Source of the DNA: Stenotrophomonas sp. PS02289
GTDB taxonomy: Bacteria; Pseudomonadota; Gammaproteobacteria; Xanthomonadales; Xanthomonadaceae
Direction of reading: 5' to 3'
Length of the DNA: 45,756 nt
Assembly: GCF_029960115.1 (NCBI RefSeq)
Contig: NZ_JASCOZ010000016.1
Span: 1 to 45,756, forward strand
This document shows, piece by piece, positions 17,301 to 26,509 of this stretch (the first letter of the stretch is position 1; each line of letters opens with the position of its first letter). The notes below the pieces were generated by a model. The model had not been told where the DNA came from and searched no databases. It saw only the letters and a program-made list of their open reading frames with translations. Position numbers and translations under genes: made by a program.

Positions 17301-18010
17301 TCGTAGGACCGTGGATCAACGCCGGGGCCGTGCTGTTTGGTGCGCTGGCCGGCGCAGCGCTGTCCACCCGCATACCTGAGCGCGTGCGCAGTGCCATGCC
17401 GCTCACCTTCGGGGCCGCCTCGATGGCGATGGGCGTGGTGATGATCGCCAACGTCAAGCACATGCCGGTGATGGTGCTGGCCGCCATTCTGGGCGCGCTG
17501 CTCGGCGAGGTGATCTGGCTGGAGCGTGGCATCGGCCGCGTCGGAGCCAGCGCCAAGGCGATCGTGGAGCGTGTCGCTCCCGCTCCCAAGGGCATCAGCC
17601 ATGACGAATTCCTGGAGAAATTCGTCGCCATCCTGGTCCTGTTCGCGGCGTCGGGCACCGGCATCTTCGGGGCGATGAACGAAGGTATGACCGGCGACGC
17701 CACCATCCTGATCGCCAAGTCGTTCCTCGACCTGTTCACCGCCGCTATCTTCGCCATCACCCTGGGCTACTCGGTGGCCACCATCGCCGTGGTCCTGCTG
17801 GCCGTGCAGCTGGCGCTGGCCTACGGGGCCACGCTGATCCTGCCGATGACGACCCCGGCGATGATCGACGACTTCAAGGCGGTGGGCGGTCTGTTGATGC
17901 TGGCCACCGGCCTGCGCATCTGCGGCATCAAGTCGTTCCCGGTGGCCAACATGCTGCCCGCGCTGATTCTGGCCATGCCGATCTCCGCGCTGTGGGTACG
18001 GTTCTTCTAG
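17297..18010 (+). CDS. DUF554 family inner membrane protein
   Basis: The 237-residue protein has about six hydrophobic segments (for example [54 protein letters not shown] and a Pro-rich last helix). The glycine-rich start GxxxNxxxVxxGxxxG and the middle segment [19 protein letters not shown] fit the DUF554 family, whose function is not established; transport has been suggested. The four-base overlap with ubiX implies coupled translation, which places it in the decarboxylase module, perhaps for substrate or product passage across the inner membrane (inference). Confidence 0.87.
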   Translation: MIVGPWINAGAVLFGALAGAALSTRIPERVRSAMPLTFGAASMAMGVVMIANVKHMPVMVLAAILGALLGEVIWLERGIGRVGASAKAIVERVAPAPKGISHDEFLEKFVAILVLFAASGTGIFGAMNEGMTGDATILIAKSFLDLFTAAIFAITLGYSVATIAVVLLAVQLALAYGATLILPMTTPAMIDDFKAVGGLLMLATGLRICGIKSFPVANMLPALILAMPISALWVRFF

Positions 18011-18020
18011 GAGGCGCACC

Positions 18021-18512
18021 ATGCATGAAGTCCCCACCGCGCTGCAGGCCGTGCTCAACCAGTACAACGTGCTGTCGCTGGCTGTGTGCTACGACGACAT
18101 TCCGTGGGCCGCCAACGCGTTCTACGTGTATGACGACAGCGAACAGCGCCTGATCCTGATGAGCTCGCTGGACACCCGCCACGGCGAAATGCTGTCGGTG
18201 AACCGCCAGGTCGCCGGCACCATCACCCCGCAGTTCGACGACATCCGCCAGATCCACGGCGTGCAGTTCCTGGGCGTGGCCCGGCAGCTGGATACCCCCG
18301 GCCTGGCCGCCCCGGCGCTGCAGCGCTACTACCAACGCTTCCCGCTGGCGGCCGGCATGACCGCCGCCGTGTGGGACATCCATCTGGTGCGCCTGAAGCT
18401 GACCGACAACCGGTTGGGCTTCGGCACCAAGGTCCAGTGGAACCGGCACGCCGGCCGGGTCATCCCCGGCGCGTCCGCCCTCCATACCCCCCTGACGACA
18501 TCGTCACTCTGA
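18021..18512 (+). CDS. YhbP-like flavin split-barrel protein (UPF0306)
   Basis: The 163-residue product resembles E. coli YhbP: WAANAFYVYDDSEQRLILMSS, DTRHGEMLSVNRQVAGTI, IHGVQFLGVARQL, and LKLTDNRLGFGTKVQWNR all have close counterparts there. The fold is that of the pyridoxamine-phosphate-oxidase-like split barrel, which often binds FMN, but the function of YhbP is unknown. A GGAGG site precedes ATG 18021. In this operon it sits with UbiX and UbiD, both dependent on flavin, so a flavin-related role in cofactor handling or product modification is a reasonable guess but unproven. Confidence 0.85.
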   Translation: MHEVPTALQAVLNQYNVLSLAVCYDDIPWAANAFYVYDDSEQRLILMSSLDTRHGEMLSVNRQVAGTITPQFDDIRQIHGVQFLGVARQLDTPGLAAPALQRYYQRFPLAAGMTAAVWDIHLVRLKLTDNRLGFGTKVQWNRHAGRVIPGASALHTPLTTSSL

Positions 18513-18524
18513 GGAATACCCGGT

Positions 18525-20093
18525 ATGAAACCGCAACACATCGCTCCCTCGCTGCTGGCCCTGGCCCTGCTGGCCAGCCCCGCGTTTGCCCAGACCCTGG
18601 CCGGACCCGCGCTGCCGCGCGGCGAGCAGCAGGTCCTGAAAGTCACGCGCTACACCGATGACGGCAGCGAAGGTACCCTGCGCTGGGCACTGGAAACCAA
18701 CAACGCCAATCCCGGGCACTACCGCATTGAGCTGTCCGCCATCGGCCAGGCTCCGTACGTGATCCGCCCCACCCGCGAGCTGCCGCCGATCAAGGGCCCG
18801 GTGGTGATCGAGAACGTGGACTGGGCACGCAATGGCACCTTCGTCGCCATTGATGGCGGTGCCTACGTACAGGGCCCGGGCACCCGTGCCTGCCCCGGTG
18901 CCGTGCCCGGCCAGTACGGTACCAACGTGCGCACGACCACCAAGCCCGGCCTGATCCTGCGTGACACCGAGGCGGTGGAGATCCGCGGCCTGGAGATCAG
19001 CAACTTCTGCATCGGCATCCTGGTCAACCGCGCCAGCGGCAACCTCATCCGCGACAACCGCATTGTCGGCAACAAGGGCGGGGCCGGCATCATGGTCACC
19101 GGTGACGACGGCAACGGTAACTCCACCGCCACCACCACGGTGCACAACAAGATCCTCAACAACCGCTTCGTCAACAACGGCGACGCGATGGAGATGACCC
19201 GCGGCGCAGCCTTCAACCTGATCGCCGGCAACTTCATCACCAGCGACGACAAGGCCAATGAAGAGCCTTCGCAGGGGCTGGAGATCCTGTGGGGCAACGA
19301 CAACATGGTGGTGCACAACCACTGGGAGAATCTGTCCGACGGTGTGCAGCTGAACTGGGGCAACCGCAACTACATTTCCGGCAACACCTTCACCGGCAAC
19401 TCGTCGGCGGTCACGCTGAGCGGCACCGGCAACATCGTCGACGGCAACACCATGACCGGCAACCGCGTCGCCGTGTCGGTGCGTCCGCAGGCCGAAGCGG
19501 GTAAGGACGCCAGCCCCGGCCGCAACCGCGTGACCGGTGCAGCGGTGAACACCATCAGAGCCAACGAAATGCATGGCAATGGCGTGGACATCCGCCGCTG
19601 CTTTGCCGGCGGCTCCTGCCTGCCCGAGCTGAAGGGCGCGATCGTGTTCAACGTGCCCGGGCTGGAGCATGGCCGCTTCATCGGCAACCGGGGTGGCGGC
19701 GTGGAAAGCGACGTCAGCAAGCTGGAAACGGTCTGCGCGCTGGATGGCGCAGTGGAAGGCTGCGAAGCAGCTCCCAACCATGGCCAGGCGGCTCCCGCGC
19801 TGCTTGCCACCCTCGGCATGGCCAAGGGCGCGGTGGGCGTGAAGGGTGAGATCCAGGGCTCGCCCAACACCCTGTACCGCGTGGAGCTGTTCGCCAACGG
19901 CACCGCGGGTGCACTGGAGGCCGAACGGTATGTCGGCTTCGTGCAGGTGCCGGTGGACGGCAGCGGCAGGGGCCAGTTCGTCTATCCGCTGACCTCGGCT
20001 GACGCCGCACAGGCCGCCAACGTTACCGCCACCGCGACCAGCCCCGACGGTGCCACTTCGCCGCTCAGCACCCCGCTGGTGCTGCGCCGCTGA
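18525..20093 (+). CDS. secreted right-handed parallel beta-helix protein
   Basis: The 522-residue protein has a signal peptide (LLALALLASPAFAQ). The mature N-terminus resembles a CSLREA-like lead-in (VTRYTDDGSEGTLRWALETN). Residues about 110-350 are beta-helix rungs with repeated Asn ladders, such as GNLIRDNRIVGNKGGAGI, NKILNNRFVNNGDAMEM, RNYISGNTFTGNSSAV and GNIVDGNTMTGN. The last 100 residues form a beta-sandwich-like domain (VKGEIQGSPNTLYRVELFANG ... FVYPLT). Beta-helix proteins of this type include polysaccharide lyases, epimerases and surface adhesins; no catalytic residues could be singled out. It lies between the cytosolic module genes and the porin, 12 bases after the YhbP-like gene. 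Confidence 0.85.
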   Translation: MKPQHIAPSLLALALLASPAFAQTLAGPALPRGEQQVLKVTRYTDDGSEGTLRWALETNNANPGHYRIELSAIGQAPYVIRPTRELPPIKGPVVIENVDWARNGTFVAIDGGAYVQGPGTRACPGAVPGQYGTNVRTTTKPGLILRDTEAVEIRGLEISNFCIGILVNRASGNLIRDNRIVGNKGGAGIMVTGDDGNGNSTATTTVHNKILNNRFVNNGDAMEMTRGAAFNLIAGNFITSDDKANEEPSQGLEILWGNDNMVVHNHWENLSDGVQLNWGNRNYISGNTFTGNSSAVTLSGTGNIVDGNTMTGNRVAVSVRPQAEAGKDASPGRNRVTGAAVNTIRANEMHGNGVDIRRCFAGGSCLPELKGAIVFNVPGLEHGRFIGNRGGGVESDVSKLETVCALDGAVEGCEAAPNHGQAAPALLATLGMAKGAVGVKGEIQGSPNTLYRVELFANGTAGALEAERYVGFVQVPVDGSGRGQFVYPLTSADAAQAANVTATATSPDGATSPLSTPLVLRR

Positions 20094-20115
20094 GCTACGG
20101 CGATCTTTGCAACAC

Positions 20116-20141
20116 CGGGTGCGGCCACCGCGCCGCACCCG
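20116..20141 (+). other. hairpin between the beta-helix and porin genes
   Basis: A perfect 10-base stem (CGGGTGCGGC and complement) with loop CACCGC sits in the 79-base gap between the two genes. No T run follows, so it is less likely a full terminator than an mRNA-stabilising or attenuating structure that lets the porin be expressed at a different level from the upstream genes. Confidence 0.6.
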
Positions 20142-20172
20142 CGAACTCCCCACACTGCAACAAAGGATTGCA

Positions 20173-21477
20173 ATGAACACCTCCCCCCTCAAGGGCTGCC
20201 CGCAGGCAGTCACGGCCTTGTGCGGCCTGCTGCTGGCCCTCCCGTTCGCAGCGATGGCCGACAACGGCAACGCGTTCTCCGGCCAGACCATGACCGGTGA
20301 CTGGAATGGCGTGCGCACCGACCTCGCTGAAAAGGGCATCAACGTACGCGGTGGCTTCATCACCGAAGCGGCTGGCGTGGTCTCCGGCGGTATCGACCAC
20401 AGTGCCCGCAACGCGTTCCAGACCCAGGTCGGGGTGGACGTGGACATGGGCAAGCTGACGAACTTCTGGGGCGATGGTCGCTTCCACCTGACCATCAACG
20501 ACCGCCGCGGTCGCGGTGCCTCGCAGGAACTGGCCGGCAATGACTACATGCCGATCCAGGAGATCTACAGCGACCAGTTCACCCGCCTCACCGAGCTCAG
20601 CTACGACCACAACTTCTTCAACCGGAAGATGAACTGGAAGGCCGGCTACTACGTGATGGGCAATGATTTCGGCATCAACCAGATCATGACCAATTTCGTG
20701 AACGCTGCACTGTGTGCGCATCCGATCTCGCTGTCGACCAGCGCCGGCTGGACCAACTGGCCGCGCCCGCGCTGGGCCACCCACATCACGATCCACCCGA
20801 CGTCGGAAACCACGCTGCGCACCGGCATGGTGCTGGTCAACCCGAACTACAACCTGGAGGAAAACCGCTGGAGCCTGCACGAACACGGCACCACCGGTCA
20901 CCTGTATCCGGTGGAGTTCGAGTGGGCCCCGGGTACGGCCAACAAGGGTAATTACCCGGGTCACTACAAGGTGGGCTACTACTACGACACCAGCGACATG
21001 GCCATGGTGGGTGACCGTGCCGGGCAGATCGCCGACCATCGCGAAGGCGGCTACGTCATGGTGGACCAGAAGGTCACCAACAACGCCACCAACGGCGGCC
21101 TGAGCCTGTTCGCCCAGTACACCGCGCAGTCGCAGCAGACGGCCGCCATCCACCGCTGGTTCTCGGCCGGCTTCGTCTACCAGGGCCTGATCGACAGCCG
21201 CCCGCAGGACCGCATCGCGCTGGGCTACGTGCGTGCCTCGGTGAACCCGCATCAGATGCAGCGGCAGCTGGAACTGCAGGCCATGGGCCTGATCACCGAC
21301 CCGGACTTCGAACTCAACACCGCCGAAGAGCTGGTCGAGCTGGCCTACACCTTCCAGCTCAAGCCCTGGCTGTCGCTGCGTCCGGACGTGCAGTACATCA
21401 CCAAGCCGGGTGCGTTCCGCTACAAGAACACCCAGGACGTGCTGGCCCTTGGCCTGCAGGCCAAGGTCACCTTCTAA
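20173..21477 (+). CDS. OprB-family carbohydrate-type porin
   Basis: The 434-residue outer membrane protein has a signal peptide (LCGLLLALPFAAMAD). The mature part starts with the OprB hallmark MTGDWNGVRTDLAEKGI, followed by alternating beta-strand segments and a C-terminal strand ending in Phe (LGLQAKVTF), as needed for BAM-dependent insertion. OprB porins admit sugars and other small polar compounds; here the partner genes suggest it could admit the acid used by the UbiD enzyme, which is inference. AAAGGA lies just upstream. A hairpin terminator at 21522-21562 ends the operon. Confidence 0.92.
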   Translation: MNTSPLKGCPQAVTALCGLLLALPFAAMADNGNAFSGQTMTGDWNGVRTDLAEKGINVRGGFITEAAGVVSGGIDHSARNAFQTQVGVDVDMGKLTNFWGDGRFHLTINDRRGRGASQELAGNDYMPIQEIYSDQFTRLTELSYDHNFFNRKMNWKAGYYVMGNDFGINQIMTNFVNAALCAHPISLSTSAGWTNWPRPRWATHITIHPTSETTLRTGMVLVNPNYNLEENRWSLHEHGTTGHLYPVEFEWAPGTANKGNYPGHYKVGYYYDTSDMAMVGDRAGQIADHREGGYVMVDQKVTNNATNGGLSLFAQYTAQSQQTAAIHRWFSAGFVYQGLIDSRPQDRIALGYVRASVNPHQMQRQLELQAMGLITDPDFELNTAEELVELAYTFQLKPWLSLRPDVQYITKPGAFRYKNTQDVLALGLQAKVTF

Positions 21478-21521
21478 GCCGTTCCCGCCGTCCCTCGGCC
21501 GCCCCCCTGCGGCCACCCGCT

Positions 21522-21562
21522 CCGGTGCACACCTCTCTCCCGTGCACCGGGGCCTCTTCTTT
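21522..21562 (+). terminator. terminator after the porin gene
   Basis: Arms CCGGTGCAC (21522-21530) and GTGCACCGG (21542-21550) enclose an 11-base loop and are followed by a pyrimidine-rich stretch (CCTCTTCTTT). It separates the decarboxylase operon from the chemoreceptor gene 12 bases further on, possibly incompletely. Confidence 0.75.
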
Positions 21563-21573
21563 CGTGAGTCCCC

Positions 21574-23686
21574 ATGACACCTCCCCCCTCCCGCCGCGGC
21601 ATGGCCGCTGCCCTGGGGTCGCGGCTGCGGAATTTGCGCATCTCGACCCGCCTGCACCTCATCAACGTGATCGCCGTGGTCGGCATCGCCGCCATCTGCC
21701 TCTATGTGGGCGTCACCACGCGCGCCTCGCTGATGGCCGAGCGCCGCCAGGCGCTGGCCCAGGTGATGGACGCCACCACCACCGCCATTGCCCACTACGC
21801 CGCGCAGGAAAAGCAGGGCGTGCTGACCCGCGAACAGGCGCAGCACAAGGCCCTGGCCGTGGTCCATGACCTGCGGTATGGCGAGGACAACTACGTGTGG
21901 ATCAACCAGATACTGGATGAGAAGCGCGCCCGTCGCCTGATGAACGGTGCCAATGACGCCCTGGTGGGCAGCATTGCCGACGCGCCCGCTGATGTGGAGT
22001 TCCTGCGCCTGGTACGTACCCAGGGCGGCGGCGTGGTCGACCAGCAGTGGCCGCGCCCAGGCAGCAACGTGCCGGTGGCCAAGATCACCGAAGTGCGGGG
22101 AATTCCCGACTGGAACTGGGTGGTCGGCTCGGGCGTGTATGTGGATGATCTGTCTGCGGCGTTCTGGGCCGCCATGGCGCGCCTGGGGGTGATCTTCATC
22201 GTCGTCTGGGGGCTGCTGATGGTGGCCGTGCGCGTGCTCACCACCAGCATCAACGTCCCGCTGCGGCATGCCACCGAGGTCGCCACCGCGATTGGCCACG
22301 GCAACCTGGACACGCCGTTCCGCAACTGCGGTCGCAACGAGATCGGCTCGTTGCTGGAAGGCATGGCACGCATGCAGCAGCAGCTGCGTGCGCTGATGGA
22401 CGCACAGAACGCCATGGCGCGCGAGCACGATGCCGGCACGCTCAGCTATCGCATGGACGACACCGCGTTTGCCGGGCAGTTCGGGGCCATGGCGCGCGAC
22501 ACCAATGCTCTGGTCGATGCGCACGTACAGACCCAGCAGCAACTGATGGAGGTGATGGCGCATTACGCGGTCGGCGACCTCGACCACAGCGTTCCGGATT
22601 ACCCCGGCGAAAAGGCCGAGATCACCCGCACCATGGCCACGGTGAAGGCCAATCTCTCAGCCATCAACGCCGAGATCCGCCGCCTGGCCGAAGCGGCCGC
22701 CGCCGGCGACTTCAGTCAGCGCGGCGACGCGCAGCGCTTCCAGTTCGGCTTCCGCGCGATGATCGATGACCTCAACGCCATGATCGCCAGCGCCGATACC
22801 AACCTGGAGCAGATCTCGCACCTGCTCAAGCAGATCGCCAGCGGCGACCTCACCGCGCGCATGGACGGCGACGCCCGTGGTGTGTTTGCCCGCATGCGCG
22901 ACGATGCCAATGCCACCGTCACCCAGCTGACCGACATCATCGGTCGCATCCAGCAGGCCAGTGGCAGCATCAGCACGGCCGCGGCCGAGATCGCCGCCGG
23001 CAACGAGGATCTTTCGCAGCGCTCCGAGCGCCAAGCCGCCGACCTGGAGGAAACCGCCGCGTCGATGGAGGAACTCACCTCCACCGTGCAGCAGAATGCC
23101 GAGCACACGCGCCAGGCCGATCGCGCCGCACAGGATGCCGGTGTGGCGGTACGCCGCACCGGCGAGGCCATCGACGGCGTGGTGCGGGTGATGACCCAGA
23201 TCAGCGAGGCCTCCAACCGCATCACAGAGGATTGATGGGATTGCCTTCCAGACCAACATCCTGGCGCTCAACGCCGCCGTGGAAGCCGCCCGCGCCGGCG
23301 AGCAGGGCAGGGGGTTCGCCGTGGTGGCCAGCGAAGTGCGCACGCTCGCGCAACGCAGCGCCACCGCTGCGAAAGAGATCGCGGGCTTGATTCACGCCTC
23401 CGGCGAGCGCGTCGAAGCCGGGCTGGAGATCAGCGCCAATGCCGGCGAAGCCATCACCACCCTGCGTCAGGCGGCCGCACGCACCACCGACCTCATCAAT
23501 GAGATCGCCGCTGCCAGTACCGAGCAGGCCAGCGGCATCGAGCAGGTGAACCAGGCCGTGGTCAGCATGGACCAGACCACCCAGCAGAATGCGGCCCTGG
23601 TGGAAGAAGCCACCGCCGCCGCCCGCAGCCTGGAACAGCAGTCGCAGTCGCTGATGGAGGCGGTGGCGGTGTTCCGCCTGGCCTGA
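21574..23686 (+). pseudogene. methyl-accepting chemotaxis protein, frameshifted
   Basis: Frame 1 runs from ATG 21574 to a TGA at 23233-23235 (553 residues): membrane helices at about 27-47 and 200-223, a periplasmic Cache-like sensor (GEDNYVWINQ, WNWVVGSGVYVDDL), several HAMP units, and the first half of the signalling hairpin (AEIAAGNEDLSQRSERQAADLEETAASMEEL in parts). The reading continues one frame over from 23231 ([23 protein letters not shown]) to the normal end at 23686. Relative to the family's usual spacing (GAG then an Ile-Val-Gly-Leu-like stretch before IDGIAFQ), about 11 bases are missing at the break. The product would lose the CheA/CheW-contacting tip. A sequencing error cannot be excluded. 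Confidence 0.88.
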
Positions 23687-23692
23687 AAAAAA

Positions 23693-23720
23693 GAAAGCCC
23701 GGCTAGGGAGCCGGGCTTTC
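23693..23720 (-). terminator. terminator of ax21
   Basis: A perfect 12-base stem (GAAAGCCCGGCT and complement) with loop AGGG. Reading on the minus strand it is followed by a T run (the complement of the A run at 23686-23692), so it best serves ax21. On the plus strand it may still slow transcription after the chemoreceptor gene. Confidence 0.88.
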
Positions 23721-23782
23721 CATGACGCGTGGGAGAGAGGTCACACGTCACACAACAACGTACTGCATGAGTATTTCAACAC

Positions 23783-24355
23783 TCACCACGTGAAGCGCGG
23801 CCCAACGAAGTACTCCTTGTCGCCGCCCTTGGCCAGCTTCACTTCGCCGCTCAGGCCCCAGTTAGGGGTGAACTTGGCCTGCGCACCCACGCGGCCATAG
23901 AACTCACCGTCCGGGTTGATGCCGTGCTTCTCGGTGAAATCTTCGTAGCCGGCCATCGCGTAGCCCTCGAAGTTCGGGGTGAACGCGGTACGCACACCGA
24001 CTTCAGTGCTGTAGCCGTTGAAGTCCAGACCGTGCTTCGGGTCGAACTTCTGGTAGGCAACGCGGGCGACCAGGTCGGTGGTCGGGGCGATGCCGTAGTT
24101 GTAGCCGGCACCGATGCGCCACTGGTCCACGTCGGCGTTGCCGCGCTTGGTTTCCTGCGCGTTGTAGTCACCAAAGATGTGGAAATTCGGATGCACAGCC
24201 ACGGAGCCCTTCACGCCCCAGCCGTCCGCATCGCCACCCTTGGCGTCGGTGTTCACGTAACCGCCTTCCACGTAGTTGTACGACAGGCCATCAGCGGCGG
24301 AAGCGGCGAACGGCAGCGCGGCCATCAGGCCCAGAGCAAGCAGAGAGGTCTTCAT
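23783..24355 (-). CDS. ax21: Ax21-family outer membrane beta-barrel protein
   Basis: The 190-residue protein is nearly collinear with Ax21 of Xanthomonas: MKTSLLALGLMAALPFAASA signal peptide, then GLSYNYVEGGYVNTDAKGG, DADGWGVKGSVAV, FHIFGDYNAQET, DQWRIGAGYNY, FNGYSTEVGVR, EGYAMAGYEDF and a terminal FVGPRFTW ending in an aromatic residue. It should form an eight-stranded barrel in the outer membrane and appear in vesicles. In Xanthomonas and Stenotrophomonas it has been linked to motility, biofilm and virulence; earlier claims that it is the XA21 ligand or a quorum signal were withdrawn. AAAGGTGTG precedes the start, and its own terminator follows. Confidence 0.92.
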   Translation of the reverse strand: MKTSLLALGLMAALPFAASAADGLSYNYVEGGYVNTDAKGGDADGWGVKGSVAVHPNFHIFGDYNAQETKRGNADVDQWRIGAGYNYGIAPTTDLVARVAYQKFDPKHGLDFNGYSTEVGVRTAFTPNFEGYAMAGYEDFTEKHGINPDGEFYGRVGAQAKFTPNWGLSGEVKLAKGGDKEYFVGPRFTW

Positions 24356-24551
24356 AATCGGGACACACCTTTTTTATTTTTGGTTTTGCCGACCACACCG
24401 CTTGGGGGAGGGGAGAGAGCGGATGGTCGACAGGTGTTAATTATCCGTTGGACGTCTCAATCGCCCCTGAATATTGAACTGACCAGTACATGAATGAAGC
24501 GGGGGTTCAGGGAACTCTCGTCGCTGAGGTCGCCCCCTTGCGACAAAGCTG

Positions 24552-24935
24552 TTAACGCCCCTTGTAGACAAGGGCAATCTTTGCGCTTGGATCACGCACG
24601 ACCAGGGACTCGCCCTCAATGCAGTACGCGTGCCGGCCGGGGTCGCCACTGATCTCAAGGGTGTAGCAACCGTCTGACTCACCTACCACTTTGTAGTTTC
24701 GGGTGATTGCTTCGGGAATGCCCTCAATGCGAATGGCGAGTGTGTCAGGCGTAATCTCGAGCAGGCCCCCGTCATAGATCTCGCGGATCTCGCCAGCGAC
24801 GGAATCAGGCAGGCCAGCGGCCTTGGCCCTGTCAGTCGTGGCGACAAGGTCGACCACCCAGCTGCCCTGGAGGGATGGGGACTTATGGCACGCGGCCAGA
24901 AGAGCGAGTGAAAACAGAAGAACAAGCTTTCTCAT
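24552..24935 (-). CDS. small lipoprotein of unknown function
   Basis: The 127-residue product has a lipoprotein signal (LVLLFSLALLAAC, Cys16). The mature part starts SLQGSWVVDLVATTDRAKAAG, a pattern seen in lipocalin-like or DUF-type small lipoproteins that begin with a G-x-W motif, and continues with beta-rich segments and a Cys pair (DGCYTLE ... HAYCIEG). No family could be named. It lies 58 bases after the larger lipoprotein gene at 24994-26424, on the same strand, so the two may form an operon. Confidence 0.78.
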   Translation of the reverse strand: MRKLVLLFSLALLAACHKSPSLQGSWVVDLVATTDRAKAAGLPDSVAGEIREIYDGGLLEITPDTLAIRIEGIPEAITRNYKVVGESDGCYTLEISGDPGRHAYCIEGESLVVRDPSAKIALVYKGR

Positions 24936-24993
24936 GTGTAGATTCCAGGTTTTCCCATTGATGAAAATCGGTAGATCAAAGACCCATCACTCG

Positions 24994-26424
24994 CTACTGC
25001 TCGGCCTCCAACCGCTTCCGTACAAATTCTTCAGACGCCTTGCCGTGGCGTTCGGCCTGGTCTGACTCTCCTGGCTGCAACAGTCCGACGCTGAATGCTC
25101 CGTCGATGGCCGAACGCGGGCCGCCGACGATCAGTGCCACCTGGTCGCGGGTATGGAGCGAGGCAAAGCGCTCGGGCCGGCCACGATCTTCCAGCATCGC
25201 CTCCAGCAGGCGTAACACCGCGTCCACGTCATACCAGTCGCCCCGGTTTCGTGCGGGAGTGCGATAGCGCTTGCCGTCCAGATAGGCCACCAAGGTGTAA
25301 GCACCGTCCTCGTCCGTAGGGAATACTTCCTCAAACACCGCGCCGTCCAATGCAGGCTGTACCAATTGAGCCAGCGGACGCAGCACGGCCTCGTGCTCGT
25401 TGGGGAACCGACCGGTCTCGGCATCGAACGCATGTATGTAGCCGGCCTGGGTCAACAGGGTGGTCGGATCAGCATGTTCGTACGTTCGGCCGGAGGAATC
25501 TTCCAACCGGCTGAACCCAAGGCTGACCAGTTGCGCCCGCGCCGACTCAACAGCCGCTGCTGTGTCCTTCGGCCGTGCCTCAAGCGCTGCGTCCAGCGAA
25601 TCCTTGCGTGGCCCCTCTTCACATACGTAATGCTGCTTGTCCATGCCGGCGCAGACCCGGGCGGCAATCGCGTGCAATGCAGGATCGCCGGTCCGGTAGA
25701 AACTGGTGGCCAGCTCGTCCGCGAGCTCACCCGGGGGCATGCGCTTTTGGATGGCGTGGAGCGCCTCCCAGGCTTCAGGCTCGGGCCGGCGGGCAAGCGT
25801 CAACGCTGCGCCCCAGGCCTCAAACCGGTTGCCCTTGTCGATGGCCTGTTGTGCAGCGCCTACCAGCACCTGGTCGAACGGGGGCGGCGTCGGGTTGACG
25901 TCGATGAGGTCTTCATAGGCTTCCAGCACCGCCCAATAAGGCGTGTCGGCACGCAGCAGCAGAGACGCGTCCTCGGGCTTCCGGCAGTTGGCCGCGAAAG
26001 CGCCTGAAAGTGCGTTGCGAAACCCTGAGGCCGCCCCGGCCATGACCGGCCTGGCCTGCGCACAGAACGCTTCGGAGGCGACGCGCAGCCGCGTCAGCGA
26101 CCGCCAACCTTCGGCCCAGGCCAGGGTCTGGTCAACCGGAACGCGCTTGGCCGAGCGCTGGAGCCGCTTGAACATCCCGGCATCGCCCGCCAGCAGATGG
26201 TCCACGACGTGCCCGACCGGCGGCAGTGCCGGATCGCCTTCTTCCCAGGCATGCAGGCCCTGCACGGTAAAGGGCAACGGTGCCGAATAGCGCTTGGGCA
26301 CGGGGGCGCGATCGATGGTGACGACTGGCCCCACGCCTGCAGCGGCAGGCCCTTTCGCACAGGCGACGAGCGAGCCGAGTCCGAGGGCAAGAACGCAGCC
26401 GAAGGTAATCCGGTGATGGCGCAT
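24994..26424 (-). CDS. large lipoprotein of unknown function
   Basis: The 476-residue protein has a lipobox (SLVAC, Cys22) and no later membrane segment. Residues about 60-300 are mainly helical, with repeat-like stretches (AIDKGNRFEAWGAALTLARRPEPEAW, PGELADELATSFYRTGDPALHAIAA) broadly like TPR or Sel1 arrays; the last 150 residues are mixed alpha/beta. Several cysteines (AFCAQ, ANCRK, RVCAG, YVCEEG) suggest a periplasmic, disulfide-bonded protein. No family was recognised. A GGAGG/AAGGA region precedes the ATG. It is divergent from the secreted protein gene at 26510 and sits in the accessory region around the toxin gene. Confidence 0.78.
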   Translation of the reverse strand: MRHHRITFGCVLALGLGSLVACAKGPAAAGVGPVVTIDRAPVPKRYSAPLPFTVQGLHAWEEGDPALPPVGHVVDHLLAGDAGMFKRLQRSAKRVPVDQTLAWAEGWRSLTRLRVASEAFCAQARPVMAGAASGFRNALSGAFAANCRKPEDASLLLRADTPYWAVLEAYEDLIDVNPTPPPFDQVLVGAAQQAIDKGNRFEAWGAALTLARRPEPEAWEALHAIQKRMPPGELADELATSFYRTGDPALHAIAARVCAGMDKQHYVCEEGPRKDSLDAALEARPKDTAAAVESARAQLVSLGFSRLEDSSGRTYEHADPTTLLTQAGYIHAFDAETGRFPNEHEAVLRPLAQLVQPALDGAVFEEVFPTDEDGAYTLVAYLDGKRYRTPARNRGDWYDVDAVLRLLEAMLEDRGRPERFASLHTRDQVALIVGGPRSAIDGAFSVGLLQPGESDQAERHGKASEEFVRKRLEAEQ

Positions 26425-26509
26425 GGGGTGGAGATCCTTTTCCTCCGGCTGTCCGAGGCGGCATTATAGCTTCGGCAGTTCAGCCGCCCACCTTGGAGCA
26501 TGAAGGACC

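Noticed and set aside
18504..20540. A 678-codon minus-strand open frame opposite the beta-helix gene
   Set aside because: Antisense of a well-supported secreted protein gene with a signal peptide and Asn-ladder repeats; no independent start site or motif.
20095..22587. An 830-codon open frame on the minus strand opposite the porin and chemoreceptor genes
   Set aside because: It lacks any family motif, is rich in His, Gln, Gly, Val and Arg as expected for antisense of GC-rich codons, and overlaps two clear genes on the plus strand.
23231..23686. The chemoreceptor's downstream half as a separate small gene
   Set aside because: It is the exact continuation of the signalling domain, has no ribosome binding site, and any ATG-like start would cut the conserved hairpin.
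24356..24551. Possible REP-type or small RNA element upstream of ax21
   Set aside because: The 196-base gap holds the leader of ax21 and an AT-rich patch, but no repeat, stable stem or convincing -35/-10 pair was found. No GTAG-type palindromes of the Stenotrophomonas kind were noticed in the gaps of this window either.
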